Shown here piece after piece: positions 37,201-50,900 of a DNA stretch of 64,000 nt. Under the pieces are notes generated by a model, which was not told the DNA's origin, searched no databases, and was given only the letters and a program-made list of their open reading frames with translations. Position 1 is the stretch's first letter. Each line of letters begins with the position of its first letter. The DNA comes from Bugula neritina (taxonomy: Eukaryota; Bryozoa; Gymnolaemata; Cheilostomatida; Bugulidae): positions 2,015,001 to 2,079,000 of the forward strand of contig OZ037769.1 in NCBI GenBank assembly GCA_964035545.1. The letters are read 5' to 3'. The translations under genes and the position numbers were made by a program.

Positions 37201-39939
37201 AATAAAGTTTGATGAGTTACAAAGCGATAAACTAACTTCAACTGAAAAAATGCTGAAAGTGGATTCTTTCTAACAGTTGATGCGCAAAAGAAAAGCTAAA
37301 ACTTACATTCACTTGGTGCTGACAGAATTATAACTCCCCGAGGTTTATCCGACCCTGTCACATTACGTATGAGTTGAGAGGAAGTGGCATCTTGGGGGAA
37401 CTCAATGTAGCTGTCTACACACACCCTCTTTTCTCTGAGTTCAACTTCCAGCAGCTGTCTCAGAGCTCTACCGGAAGTTGTGGAGCCATAAGCCACTGTT
37501 GTATAGTCCCAGTTCAACTTGACTGCTAACTCTGCTATTGCCTAGCAACATGGAGTTTAATTTTGCAATATTTTATTCTTAGAAAATATTAAAAGATAGT
37601 TAGTATGTAAAATAATTTTTTAGTGTTAAAAATGCACTACTTTCAAAGCTTTCTTTATTGCTTCTCTATTTTGATGGACGATTTTAAGTTTTACTTTACA
37701 CATTACAGCTTCTGTAAAAAATTGGTAAAATCTTTAGTCAAAAATATAGGCAATTAAAAGTAGAATCTCACTTTGGCCCTCCACTTCAAAAGAGGGCTGG
37801 TATAATATAAGTTGTCATCATAAATAGTTGAGTCTGAAAATTCTTCAAAGCTTATGTAAGGAATTCCAGTAGATCTCAGTACTAATTGATGAATCTTTAG
37901 CAAGCCAACACTATCAATCACGCCTAATAAGTAATAGCATATTTTGACAAATGGGCAGATATAAACGAGACAGATCCAACAATGTTCATTAATTTGCTAA
38001 AGAGCTTTATATCAAAATCAAATGATAAAGTTTTTTCTTGAGCACCATTTTGTTTTGCAAACCAATTGTTCTTTTATAAATTATGTAGTTATCGACCTAC
38101 TGCATGAGATAAAAAAAATGTTCAGTCAATTAGGTGTAATATCGTGATGGAGTAAATGTATATAATCATATATATATAGAACATAGAATCCAGGCAATAT
38201 TATACTAAAATCTTGAAGTTTTGAATATTTGTTAAAAAATCCTTACAGTCTAGACAAATTTAAAAAAATACAAATATTTGAAGCTTGAAATATAATAAAA
38301 AACTAAATATAAGATAATATTAGCTTCCTGTCAGCTATTTTTAAACCAACAAACCAATGAGTGTGCTGTTAGCATAGGACACTGTGCTTTTAACTCCTTC
38401 ACATGATTCTCTTAGCAAAACTTGATTAGAGATCTCTGTGCTCACTTTGATTGCAGAATTGGAGTCACTCCTACAGACTGAGAGGACTTGTACTCCTAAC
38501 ATGCAAAACCAAACAATGTAAATAAAATTCTACAGCATATGATGATGAGTTAATAAATTTAAATTTGTCATGCTATTGAACTAAAAAACCATTTGTTATT
38601 TTTAAAAGAGCATATAATTTCAATCACAAAAAAGCCACTTCACATGAATTGCATGTTATGACTCCAGTAAAATTAATTTAAATTTATTTTTTAGTTTTAG
38701 TAAGTGCAAATTTACTTCGACCATTATTATAATCAGATAAATTGTTCAAACTCTTTTGCCTTAAGCTTAACTAATTTATCTCTGTTCATGCATGAAATAG
38801 CTTACTTCTAATTGGCTGGTAAATGCTCACAAGCAATAAAACATAAAGGATTTCCAGTTAACAAACACTAAACCCACTCACCAAAATTCAATGATTGTTC
38901 ACTGTTGATACTATTCAAAGTTTCCTTGACTTTCTGTACTTTGGCTGATGCCGGTCTATTTTGATTGGCTAAACAGTCAGCGTTTTCTCCAGTAATAAAT
39001 ATTATGTGGAAGTCTGAATCTAAAATAGTAGTGAAAAGTTGCGATACATATATAGACAATATTTGAAGCAATACCATGAAGTAATTACTTGTCAAATATA
39101 TTTGACTTTTTGGAAACAAATCATATATCTAAAAAACAAAACTATATTGAGTTTTCTAACTCTCATGAGTTGTTACGCCAGCATTTTTCTCTTAACTACA
39201 TAGACATAGTGTCTAGCTAACATTGGTGCAGCAAAACAAGCAGATGTTATATTATGATGCTAAAATGGAGCATTTATTAAACGCAATTTATCTATTTTAA
39301 TAGAGAAATTTTTAGACAGGTTTGCATATATGATGCATTTTAAAGAGAACCAGAAATTAAACAGTGCAACTTTTACTAAACATTATATTTTGCTAGCTGA
39401 TACAGTTAATTATTATTTATATTTTAATCACTAGCTTTTAACAATTATAAAATTAGAAAGTTATTATAGTTGCCTCATAATTCTTTGATTATTGCTTAAA
39501 CACAACTATACTTGTAATTTAATATATGACACCAGATTATGTTTCAACAAGTTATAATAAAATTGACCCTATTATAGTATAATTATTGTAATGTATTATA
39601 TTATATTGTAATGTATTATGATGGTCATAATATATTATATTATTCAGTAGCTATCAGTACACTGTAGTGTGCATGGCATTTTTAGTTTCAGCTTACATGC
39701 TTGCCCAAAGCGCTTTATACAAGCAAGTGGACTTTAAAATTTTTTTTAATGTGCAAATTCAAGAACATTGATTTTAAAAACAGATATTGTAAATAAGTGC
39801 TGAATATCTAATGCAAAATGAAAATATTACTTTTAGGTTTACCTTGAGAGACTGACTGCTTTAAGCATGTTTGAGTGCTGACGAGGTCAGTTATGCATAA
39901 TCCTACAACAGCAAGTACAATTTGAATGAGTTTTCTCAT
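31203..39939 (-). CDS. Dual Venus-flytrap single-pass receptor, copy 3
   Basis: Fifteen exons join in phase: 39843-39939, 38882-39019, 38355-38495, 37772-37923, 37307-37541, 36122-36519, 35654-35832, 35171-35459, 34737-34970, 34252-34413, 33854-34024, 32896-33679, 32524-32607, 32114-32197, 31203-31510, giving about 1151 residues. The signal peptide is MRKLIQIVLAVVGLCITDLV. Flytrap 1 contains NWDYTTVAYGSTTSGRALRQ. Flytrap 2 contains GDYSSHISVT, YGAATWQLDDKTEF, DSLYGE and MTEVWENR, which fall where the class C receptor ligand-pocket segments lie. The SCDPRCASLC stalk precedes the membrane helix (AIAICLGTVILLLVIAVILL). The tail has HVYIAS, TYSLPY, YYIIPNN and PVPAPR. Exon 4 is one codon longer than in copies 2 and 4. 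A MITE sits in the last intron (31649-31942). Ligand and partners are unknown. Confidence 0.86.
31649..31942. repeat. MITE with TGTAGGGCCACAC terminal inverted repeats
   Basis: The left end TGTAGGGCCACACCACG and right end CGTCGTGTGGCCCTACA are inverted repeats bounding 294 bp. The interior is locally CpG-rich, unlike its surroundings (CACGCGACGTCC, CTCGCGTCG). The matching intron position of copy 2 (about 20915-20945) runs straight through without it, so it inserted after or during divergence of the two copies. ATTT occurs on both sides and may be the target duplication. Confidence 0.8.
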
Positions 39940-40906
39940 TTCTAAGTATGTCCTAATATCTTGGTAGTTACTGAACTATAATATAAAAGTTACTATCCAC
40001 TTTTTTACAAAGTTTTAACTTTTGATATACAGCTACTAGACATAAATAATTGCCTAAGTAGCTTAACTATATTTTAATCTTTATTAATGATTTAAAACCC
40101 ATCTGTAGTGTTGAGTTTACCCATGCAGTAGCCCCTTTAAATTTCAACAGGGAGGAGTGGGGAGCAAACTTTTATATGATTGATCATTTGTAGATAAAAC
40201 ATTATTTGGGCCATATAACTTAATTACAGTAGATATAGTTTAGCTTTTTATATAACCTTTGTAATGCACTCGTTTTATTAAAGGAATACCCTAATAAGCT
40301 CTTGTTATATTATAGAAACAATATTGTTTTGTGTGGCATGCAAGCATGCCTTTGTTTCTATTCATTTTCTTTTACTCACAGAATAATTTATTCACTGCTA
40401 GAAACTTGATTTAGAAATAATTACTTCAGTTACTTGAGATTACTAATGAAAATCAATCAAACTTTTCACTACTCATTGTCGCACTGGATATGCAAGTGAA
40501 ATGTTGCAGAAAGAAAGTGGTGCAAAATTTATATGCAGTGCAAGAGGGTTTATGTGCAAAAACATAGTTATTTAACATAAAAAACATATATTTTCATAAC
40601 AATAAATAAATTAAAAGCTATTCTCATCATGTGTGATATAAACAACCATTAACATGTTACACATATTATTATGATGCATGGCCATACTGGCATCATTTTA
40701 TAACAATTAGTCAGGTGGAAGAAACTTGTGTTGTTAAAAGAGCATTGTGTGCTCAAGTAAGCACAAAAATATTGTTTTAGTAATAATAAGCTAACCGCAT
40801 TATACTTTTTTATAATACAGAGATTGTCGTCTTAAATATACATAATATGAACAAAAAATGGAAAATATAAATATAATTTTTATAGAAATAAAATAAGGCT
40901 GCTTCT
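39940..40906. other. Intergenic region between receptor copies 4 and 3
   Basis: No exon was recognised. The high-identity block next to copy 3 (39940-40270) matches the copy 2 5' flank and presumably contains the promoter. The remainder is AT-rich and includes a short palindrome GGCATGCAAGCATGCC near 40337. Confidence 0.5.
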
Positions 40907-43900
40907 TCAACTTTCTTCATCAGATTCACCAACTGAAGGTTGTTGTTCATTGTTTACCGAGTCCTCTTTAGATGAGCGGAGAGTTGTTTTCCTTGGTATT
41001 GGTATGGGTTTTTCCTCACTAAGAGTACTCCAGTAGGGGTTATTTGGTATGATATATGTAGAGTTTACTGACAGAGGTCGCTCGTTGGATGGGGTGTTAA
41101 ACTCATCAACTGGGTTATTGGTGCTAATCGGGGTACCAGTTGTGACCTGCGTGGGATTGTGGTAGGAGCTTGAAGTTGTCTGGGAGAGACGGTGTGGTGG
41201 GAGAGGTGCAGGCATAGGAGGTAATTCTAAAAAATCAACAACTGCAATTTTTATTTTTCATTATGAAAGTAGAAAAAACACCAGATAATTTAAAAGACCT
41301 CTTAAAATTCTGCAGCCGTTATTTGTCTAGTAGACAGTAAAAGAAATTTTCCAACTGATAAAATTAGACATTTTCATGAAAAAAATGAAATTAAACAAAA
41401 TTCAGCGTCTTAAATTTTCAATTGCTTTGATAATAATGCTACCAACAAAATCATGTCATTCATTTCTTCTAGCAATCGGTTTATAGTTGAAAAGTAATTA
41501 TGAAGTTGATCTCTTCATAGATTGTTACAAATATCAAAGAAACTAAATGGAAGTTTTAGCTGACATCAGAAAATGACTCACCATCTGCAGGCTGTCTACC
41601 AAAATCTCTCATAGACAGGTTATCTCCCCTGTTTTCACCATAAGGTAGTGAATAGGTTCCCATATCTGTAAAATATAGCAGTTCATTTTTGGGTAAAAAA
41701 GGCCAATAGATAGTAAATGTTCAGTTTTATAACTTTATTATATATACGGTTAAATGCTGTCAGAAAGCAGTTGCACAAAGAGTAAATATAAAACATTTGA
41801 AATCTCACGGCTACAGAAATACCTACATGAATGACTGTATTGGCTTCCACTGGCAAGATAAACATGAGTTTCCTTTTCGGTATCTTTTGGCTTTTGACAT
41901 GGCATTCCTATTTAATAGAAATTGTAAAAAAAGTGAATAAGTTTCTTGACAAATAAACTACTTTATTTTTTGCATTTGATAGTTAATTTAGTGTAGTACA
42001 TGTCAGTTTTTCTTCTCTAGAAATTAGTAAAAATATTTTGCACTCATTCAAAAAATGAAAGTTTTGAGAGCATGAAACCTGTCTATTTTGTCAATTTTAT
42101 TAGCTAATAAATTCTCATAAGGTTATATTATATTAAGAATAAAACATTTAATTCTACTATACCTTTTTTTTTGACAGCTAGCAATATGACTGCAATGAGA
42201 AGAATTAGAATGACTATTCCTGAGCAAGTGGCAATAACAATGATCTGTTGGTTAGCTTTGCTTGGTGCAGCTGTACTGTCACTTTTCTCTTGACCAGGAC
42301 AGAAACTTGCACAATGAAGATCACATGACCTGCTTACTAAAACATCTTGTACAACCTCTGAAGAACCAGAGTCATCAGTTGTGTAGAAAACTGGTACGTC
42401 TGAGTCATTTGGTACAGAGATGTCATTGTTGGTATTAAACTCATAAACTAACACATAGCGATAGTTTGAAGTGCCTGGAATCAACTGTTGGGAGAAAACT
42501 TGGTAACCACTGTTGCCATCCAAATTTTCATCAAAAGGTAAGAGTCCCGCATCCCCACTCGTCTCGGAGCTAGAATCATTTTGAGGAATTCTTACTCTCC
42601 CAATATTATGTTTTAACTCTTGTGAAGAATACAATGTTCTATCAAGTAGCTTACTGCAAGTTTTAATACTTTGACCTTCACATTCACGATCAGCATAATT
42701 CATGAACCCGTATACTAAAGAGTAAATTGATTTTAGAGTAAAGAGAGCATAAATTTCAACATTAACTTCTGAACTTTCCATTGCATAGGATTCATTGGTG
42801 GGGCAAATGCTAGCTGTAGAGGAAGTGAAGGAACCTCGGACCTTGCAGCTTTTCACTGTTTCATACATGGTTGTAGTCCAAAGATTTGAGGCAAGGCCAC
42901 TAGGTCGTATGCCTAACAAATGATTTTGAAATCCGTTTACCTGAAATAAAACTTAAATGATTTGTCTGGAGAAATAAACACTCAAACGTAATCTAAGGGC
43001 TTATTATTTATACACAGTTAGCTAACACAATGTGTCCACCAGGCAATTTGCGGATGCTCATTTTGTATTTTAAGAGTTGTCATCACAACTAAATATTTTG
43101 ATTAAAACATATTAATCTAAATGTATGCTCACTTGAAATTCTGGCTTCAGCTTGAAGGTGAGGGATCCTCTTAAAATGTGCCCGTATCTCTCTAAAAGAG
43201 GTATTCGGTCCTCCCACACTTCTGTCATTATAAATATGCTGCCGCTTTCTTTCCACCAGTTTTCGTTTACAAACTTCATATTATCTAAGAGGTCTCTGAT
43301 TGGCTAAAAAAAAGTTAATGTTGCTAGAACCAATGCAGTTTCTAAAAAAACAGTTTTTACGCATATCTAAATCCGCTATGCTGAAGCACAACAGCAATTT
43401 ATGATGTGAAAAAATTGATGAAAGAACTATTTTAGTTGAGTAATTTAATATTTTTTAAAATCACATCATCTTATGAAATTTAGTTTGATATTGTATTGAG
43501 GACTATTTATTTTAAAAATAACTTGTGCACCGAAAACATTTACAAAGATTAGCTTGTATTTTTATAAGTTCTTGAAAATACACCTAATATTTCAAAACTT
43601 ACAATACATAATAAACTGTAGCATGTGCTTTACATAGCATGGAGCATCTAAGTTGTATCACTTTTAAATAGTATCATACCTTCTCTTCCCCAGAGTATAT
43701 GATGACAAAACTTCTTTCACTGTAAGACTGTAGAGTGGACCAAATAGAATCATATGTGCTGGTAGTTTCCTCTCCCAAAAAACTTAGTTGAAAGGACTCA
43801 ATGATGCAGTAGTTAGACTTGTTTAAATGACTTCTTACAAGCTACAAAATAGTGAACAGTTATATGGAATACTATGCTTCTTACAGCACAGGTTTACACT

Positions 43901-46900
43901 CATGCTGAGAGCCACGTATTCATGCAACCACATAACTGTGTAAACAGATAACCATGTAACCGGGTAACCGTGAAACCATTTAACCATGTATCTATAATTC
44001 AACTATGCAACCGTTTAGCCATATAAAAGGTAACCATGTAACCACGTGTCTATGCAACCATGCAACCATGTAGCCATGCAACAATGTAACCATAACATCG
44101 TGTGACCATATAACCATATAACCGTGTAACCATGACACCACTTGACCATTTATCAATGCAACCATAGTATAACTTAGACGATATTTTGTCATATGCTGTT
44201 TGACCATAGCATCTCCAAAGTATATTCAAAATATTTCTATGGGTGTTTGCCAAGATCAGTTTAAAAGCAGTGTATTAATATATTACATAGACGCAAATTA
44301 TATCTGTAAATAAGTAAATATTAAGATATTCAAAGAACCAACCTCTGCCGTTGTCTCCCCATACAAAGAGTCTGTGTTCATCAACACCACAGAATTTATA
44401 TCAGTTTTCCCAGCGGAGTTCAGGTTGTTTAGTAATTTTATAAGGTTTGCCGTAATTCTGGTTGCAGACGGATGAGTCCGCAGGAAGTGGGTGAACTCAG
44501 TCTTGTCGTCCAGTTGCCATGTCGACGCACCATAAGCTACTTGAATAATGTTAGCAGGAATCATCAGCCTCTGTTCCTGTTATTATAGCATGAAACTTAC
44601 TCAATACTTTACTGAAGGTAAGTTCAATTCCCATGACTTTCAAACAATTTCTAGCAAAAACAAATTAAATATCTAAAAGCATTAAGATATTTTTGATATT
44701 TTCCAGGATGATTTGAAAGATTTCTGTTAGCAGTTATTTTGAAAACTATAAGATCGCAACGAAAAAGTATTTTAGACTTTTTCATATAGTTTTGCGTTTC
44801 ACTCCAACTTCTTTACCAGTATTAAAATACATTATTTCATAAAATTGTTTCTAGTTATTTAAATGCCATCTACCATAACCAATAAAAAGTTGGTTATTTG
44901 TGTGTAAGATTTGATACACTAAATAGGACTCATAGCTTTTCAGACCATTGTTCAGAAAAATGTATATTCTCTCAAAAGTAAGTTTAGATTATAGACATGG
45001 AAATTGAATTCTAAAATTGGAAGGACAGAAAGATAAACTTTAAAATAAGTTGAGAATGTTAAATTTTTAATAAAGTTATATATAAGACAGCATACCGTAA
45101 CAGATATGTGACTACTGTAATCTCCAACCAGTCCAATGATCTTTGACCGATCTAGACATTGCTCTTCATTACAGTATTCTGTTGTACCATTTAGCACATC
45201 TGTGAGCAACTTCTGAGTAAGAGCTGTGTTGAAACAGGTGTCCAGAATTAGCAGGCCTAAATTGAGACCTTTATCTTGAAAGAGTTGATTTAGTCGTGTC
45301 CTAGCAAACGTAGCAGCTTCAGCTCTCAGCGATGCTTCTGCGTTAAACTTCTGACAGCTCCATAAATCAGGATATTCATTGAAACTAAAAAATAATGCTG
45401 TTGGTAATTCTTAATTTTTAAAAAAGTTTATTTTTTAAACTGAAAGGTCAAATCTGAGCCTAAACTGTGAGAAATATTAATTACACCAGAAATTTTGTAA
45501 ACTTTAGGAGATCCCTGTATACTTTTACTCGCAAAAAGTAAATTTTTTTAAGCGATTATGTAATATTAGGAAAGAATTACATTTTATTTGTGTATTATCA
45601 TGTCTATTAAAAGATCATGTGTGCATATAATTAAATAATAACATGCCTATATTCCTATAAAAAATCTTCTTAGATATAACCTGCTTGGATTTTATTAGAA
45701 GGATGCCTTATTATGATTTTACTCACTACTTATAGTCAATTATCAAAACCTACCTGTCATGAACAGGCATAGTGACAACTATAATAAAGTCTCCTGGCAG
45801 GTAGATGTAATCTGGTACAGGTAGCTGCTGACTACACTTCACTCGACAGCTCTCACTGGTACACCACATGTCTGTGTTCATCTCTGCCACGGAGTCCACC
45901 ATAGACCAACCACTGGCAGAGCTGTATGTCTCCTAACAAATAATTTATAATGCAATTAGCAATATATTATTGTGCTGGGAATAATATAATATTATTTTTT
46001 ATGTGACAGGATAGTCTCAGTTTTTCTATAGAACTTTTCAAATCAACCACTTACATTCATGCAAAGCTGCAAAAACAATTACTTCCAATTAAACAAATTT
46101 TAACAACCGGATGTTTTTTTAACGGGATATTATAAACACCAGCAGTTTTTATTATGGCTTGCAAAAATAAAATTTTTAAATTCTTACATCTTCTTTCAGT
46201 TGAAAAAGTGGTGCTTTTGGCTCGATCTGAAGAAAGTTTTTCACGAATTTGGTTGTACTGGTTGTATTCGCATAATCTAAAGTTACGCTGATAGATGTCA
46301 CTTTCTCATTGGTCAGCTTCTGTAACTCCTCAACTTCAAGGTTAGGACAAACTGCTATTCTGCCTGAGCACTCACTATTCACCACTTCCTGTACGGAAGC
46401 AGCCAATAAGCGCACTGCTGCCAAAGTTTGGAAGACGTTAGATTCAGCAGAGCTATTTAGCTGGTACTGTTTCACGATGTGTATAGAGTCATGAGCACCA
46501 GCAAGGAACTCAAAGTCTTCTCTCTCTGGGAGTTCAGGGGAGACAATCCAAGAAAGACTGGAGCTAGTGGAATGAATAGGGTTTACTATAAACAAGAAAA
46601 AAGAACACAATGATTATATTCATATTTCCATTATTTTAAGAACTAATGTGGTATCGAAAAAAGCTATAATGTAGCTTTTAACTTTCATCGTAAATAATGA
46701 TTAAAAATTTAGTAAAGATTAACAGTTATAATTTTTTTTATAAATGCAGTATAGTTGTATTTAGAGGGTGGATAGTACAAGGGTGTGTACTGTGTAAGAG
46801 GTGGATAGTACGCAAGGGTGTGTAAGGGGTGGATAGTGCAAGGGTGTGTAAGGTGTAGATTGTTTAACCAGCTTTTAAGCAGTATATATAGCTCCAGTTT

Positions 46901-47888
46901 GTGTGGAATGAACACGCAACACATTTAGGTTACTTTGCATGTTTGTCAAAAATAACAAATTAATTGAAGTTAATTTAAAGTTTGAACTACAAATAAAAGT
47001 TGGAAAAATATGAAATAATAAATATCATTTGATTATCTTACTAATGTTTTATGTTCAAATTAAAATTTAATCTTAAAGTTCTTTAACGTATAACGCTAAA
47101 AACAAATGCATTAACATATTTTTAGACATGTGATGCACAAAAGTTAAAGTAAATTATTTACACTTATTAGGTGTTGACAGAATTATAACTCCCCGAGGTT
47201 TATCCGACCCTGTCACATTACGTATGAGTTGAGAGGCAGTGGCATCTTGGGGGAACTCAATGTAGCTGTCTACACACACCCTCTTCTCTCTGAGTTCAAC
47301 TTCTAGCAGCTGTCTCAGAGCTCTACCGGAAGTTGTGGAGCCATACGCCACTGTTGTATAGTCCCAGTTCAATTTGACTGCTAACTCTGCTATCACCTAG
47401 CCACACATAGTATACATTATAGTGTTATTGTAGATGCTGCAACCTCTCATTATAAAAGCTGCATTACTACTGAAAGATTATATATTTGCAAGAGTAATCA
47501 AAATGATAATTTTCAACTCTTTTCTGGATGCTTTTATTTCTACTTATAGTTTCAGGCTTGACACTATAATAGCTGCACACTTTTAGCATCAGTTTCTAAG
47601 AAATATTTTAAACTCGAGATTTTTCAATCAATATTCTTTGCAACAAGAACTATAATATAAAGTAGTCAGCTCACCTGAGCTCTCCATCTTAAAGGACTGC
47701 TGGCATAGAATAAATTATTATCATAAGTTATAGAGTCTGGTATTTCCTCAAAGCTAATGTAAGGAATATCTGTGGATCTCAGTAGCTGCTGGACATTCGA
47801 CAAGCCTACACTGTCTATAACACCTGACAAACAAACAGCATAACTTTAGAATTAACTAATTAGTATATCTATTAAGCTTTGCAAAGCA

Positions 47889-47935
<47 letters not shown>

Positions 47936-50900
47936 TTTTGTTTTTTTTCAAGTAATATTATTGCAATTGAGAAAACATTCAGGCTCCAACACAGTTTAAA
48001 TTTGGAAGCGACTAAATTACTTTATTAACCAACCAATGAGAATACATATTGCGTTAATATAACCAACCAATGAGAATGCTGTCCGCAGACGACACAGTGT
48101 TTTTAACTCCCCCACATGATTCTGTTAGTAAAACTTGATTAGAGATCTCTGTGTTCACTCTGATCATAGACTTGGAGTCACTCCTACAGACTGACAGTAC
48201 TTGTACTCCTAAGGAAATATAATAATAATAATATAGTGTGAGCAAGTAATATTAGTAATTTGAATTAAGGTTGTATTGAACTGTACTGAAAAGTATAACT
48301 ATTACAGTTTTTTTTTGTTAGACCACAAAGATTTGAAATTGTTTGTCTCTGCGGCTTCTCCTATACATTTGAGTCACACAATAATACTGTAATATAATAA
48401 TATACAAAGCTAATAATTATACAAAATATTTATCATATATGCATTTTATTTGGTACCTATATACACACATATCACCAGTTTAAGAATTATCAGCATTTTA
48501 GCTTCATGCGAAAGTTGATCAGTTGAAACATATGCATTTCATTTAACTCAACTTAAATTTGATGACAGAAAAATAGAGAAACCCATTTCCAATAACCAAT
48601 AAAACTATAATTATTTGTAGTTAAAATTGCTCACCAAAATTCAAAGATTGTTCGCTGTTGATATTATTCAAGGTTTCCTTGACTTTCTGTACTTTGGCTG
48701 ATGCCAGTCCATTTTGATTGGCTAAACAGTCAGCGTCTTCTCCACTAATAAATATTATGTGGAAGTCTGAATCTAAAAACGTAGTGAAATGTTCCAGTAC
48801 ATATACAAACAATGAAGCAATAGCATTTAGAACTCCAAGTCTAAAATAACATTCTAAAAACAGATAAATGTATTGGCAATGCAGGACTAAAATATTAGTG
48901 CTTGTAAGTTTTTTTCTGCTTTTTAAAGAACAAATATATCATGTAACTGGACAATAGCATTACATAAATGTTTTTGAGTTAAAAAATAATCCTTACTCAG
49001 TAGGATAAAACAATACCTAATTTACTATAAGCTTATATACTGGAGTTATCAAATGTATAAACATAATGTTATGATGTAGTATTATTAATTTTTTTACTAC
49101 ATGTCACATAACATTTTGTGACACACAGTTTTAAATCAGAACATTATGTGACCTACTTGAATAGTGACAATCTCGTAGGTATTATTAAATCAAAGTATAA
49201 ACCAATGTATTTCATGCCTTTATATATAGACTTGCTCCAAATTAATCGGTTTGTAGAGTTTAATAACCTTCCTTTTTATATAGAAAAGCTGGCGTTAACT
49301 TTTTATATAAGTAAAACAAGTGATACAATTTATGCTCATATTGTCCTTTAATGCTGAATAAACAATTTTGCAAAAACTTTCCATTCAACTACCGTAAAAT
49401 GGGGTAACTTTAGCCACTTGGGGTAACTTTGGCCACTTTGGAAAAAATGTTTAAAATGTAGCTGGTGCTATATCTATGAAGTCTAAAAATATTTTAATTG
49501 TATATATGCACTGACTGCAGATTGGTGCATCCTATTCCTGAAAAATAATTGATATACTTATTTGCTGCTTCTTGCTGTCAGCCATTTTCAATTTCCTGTT
49601 TGACAACAAGATTTTCAGCGCTGTCCAACTTTAATCTATTTGAAGGCATTAGAAAAGCTGGACTCATTTTCTTTTTTGTATTAAAGAACTTTGGTAAGTA
49701 TTTAACCAGGATATTTGTAATTTAAGTAAATAAATTGAAATCCAAAATTAAAATATGTGTCTTGAATTCACTGTGTACAATTTTTGACGAATTTGGGGTA
49801 ACTTTGGCCATGACTAAATGGTACTCCAAAGTAGGTTTCTGGCAGCGCTGCGAATTTTCTGTTACTTCAGACACATAGTACATTACTCTCTAAAGGCACA
49901 ATCATTTGATTCACCTATACCCAATTTTTTAGTTATATATTTGAAACAACTTAGAGTCCGAAATATGAAATAATTACATGGGGAATTATGCATTTTTGTT
50001 CCCAGACAGCAATTTTGGGTTTAATGTTTTTTTTTATATAAGAATTTGACCATGCATTGTAAAATGTATTTTTCAAGACAATTATACTCAGAAAATATTA
50101 AAGAAAAGTAACATCTCCAAGATATGGTATATCTGAGGAGATTATTGGTTTTGCTTTATTCACAAGAATTGGCAGCTGGAAAGTCTTGACAAGAAGTGGC
50201 TAGAAATATGATATTACCAAAGGAACACTACAAAACAGAGCCGCATGAAGACACAAGCTGAAGCCTGGACGCCAAACTGTGTTATCACAAGTAGAGGAGG
50301 TAGCCATTGTTGACCATACCTACTACAAAGCTGGCTCAATGGGGCTCTCCGTTAGATAAAACAGACTTTCGAATAATAGTCAAGACCTATTTTGACAAAT
50401 GTGAGAGAAGAGTGCAACATTTCAAAAGCAACTACCCTCAAAATCACTGGAGTCTCAGTTTTATGTCAAGACATAAAGATAGCTTGTCTCACAGGTTGTG
50501 CCAAAACATAGCACCGGAATGGGCAACAGTTAATTCTGAAGACATTACGCATTATTTAAAAAATCTACAGACAACTGCTGCAGCCTATAGTTTGAAAGGG
50601 CATACTTGAATTTAAGATTAAATTCAATGGAATTTGAACTTGTACAGTGATTTATTCAATGTTGCAAGCAAAATACCTGATTTTTTATATATATACAAAA
50701 GTTTTTACACTTAATAACAATGTACCTCGAATAGCTGTGGTTTCAATGCAATAATTACACTATTATAGCTTGCATTTTGTCTAAAATAATTTTTTTTTGT
50801 AGTAATGAAGTTGAATAATGTTGTTCTTTAATTTCTAACTGGCTAAAAAAGCTCCAAGTGCTGCTAACTTTAGCTACATGGAGAATAACGACACCGGCCA

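Noticed and set aside
43905-44160. Possible CRISPR-like repeat array
   Set aside because: Units are short, degenerate and contiguous with no spacers, and the DNA is clearly animal nuclear.
43992-44253. Two overlapping frames rich in HGYMV repeats
   Set aside because: They are translations of the ACCATGTA minisatellite.
49118-49351. 77-codon plus-strand open frame
   Set aside because: It sits in intron 1 of copy 4, just outside the transposon, with no homology or coding features that I can recognise.
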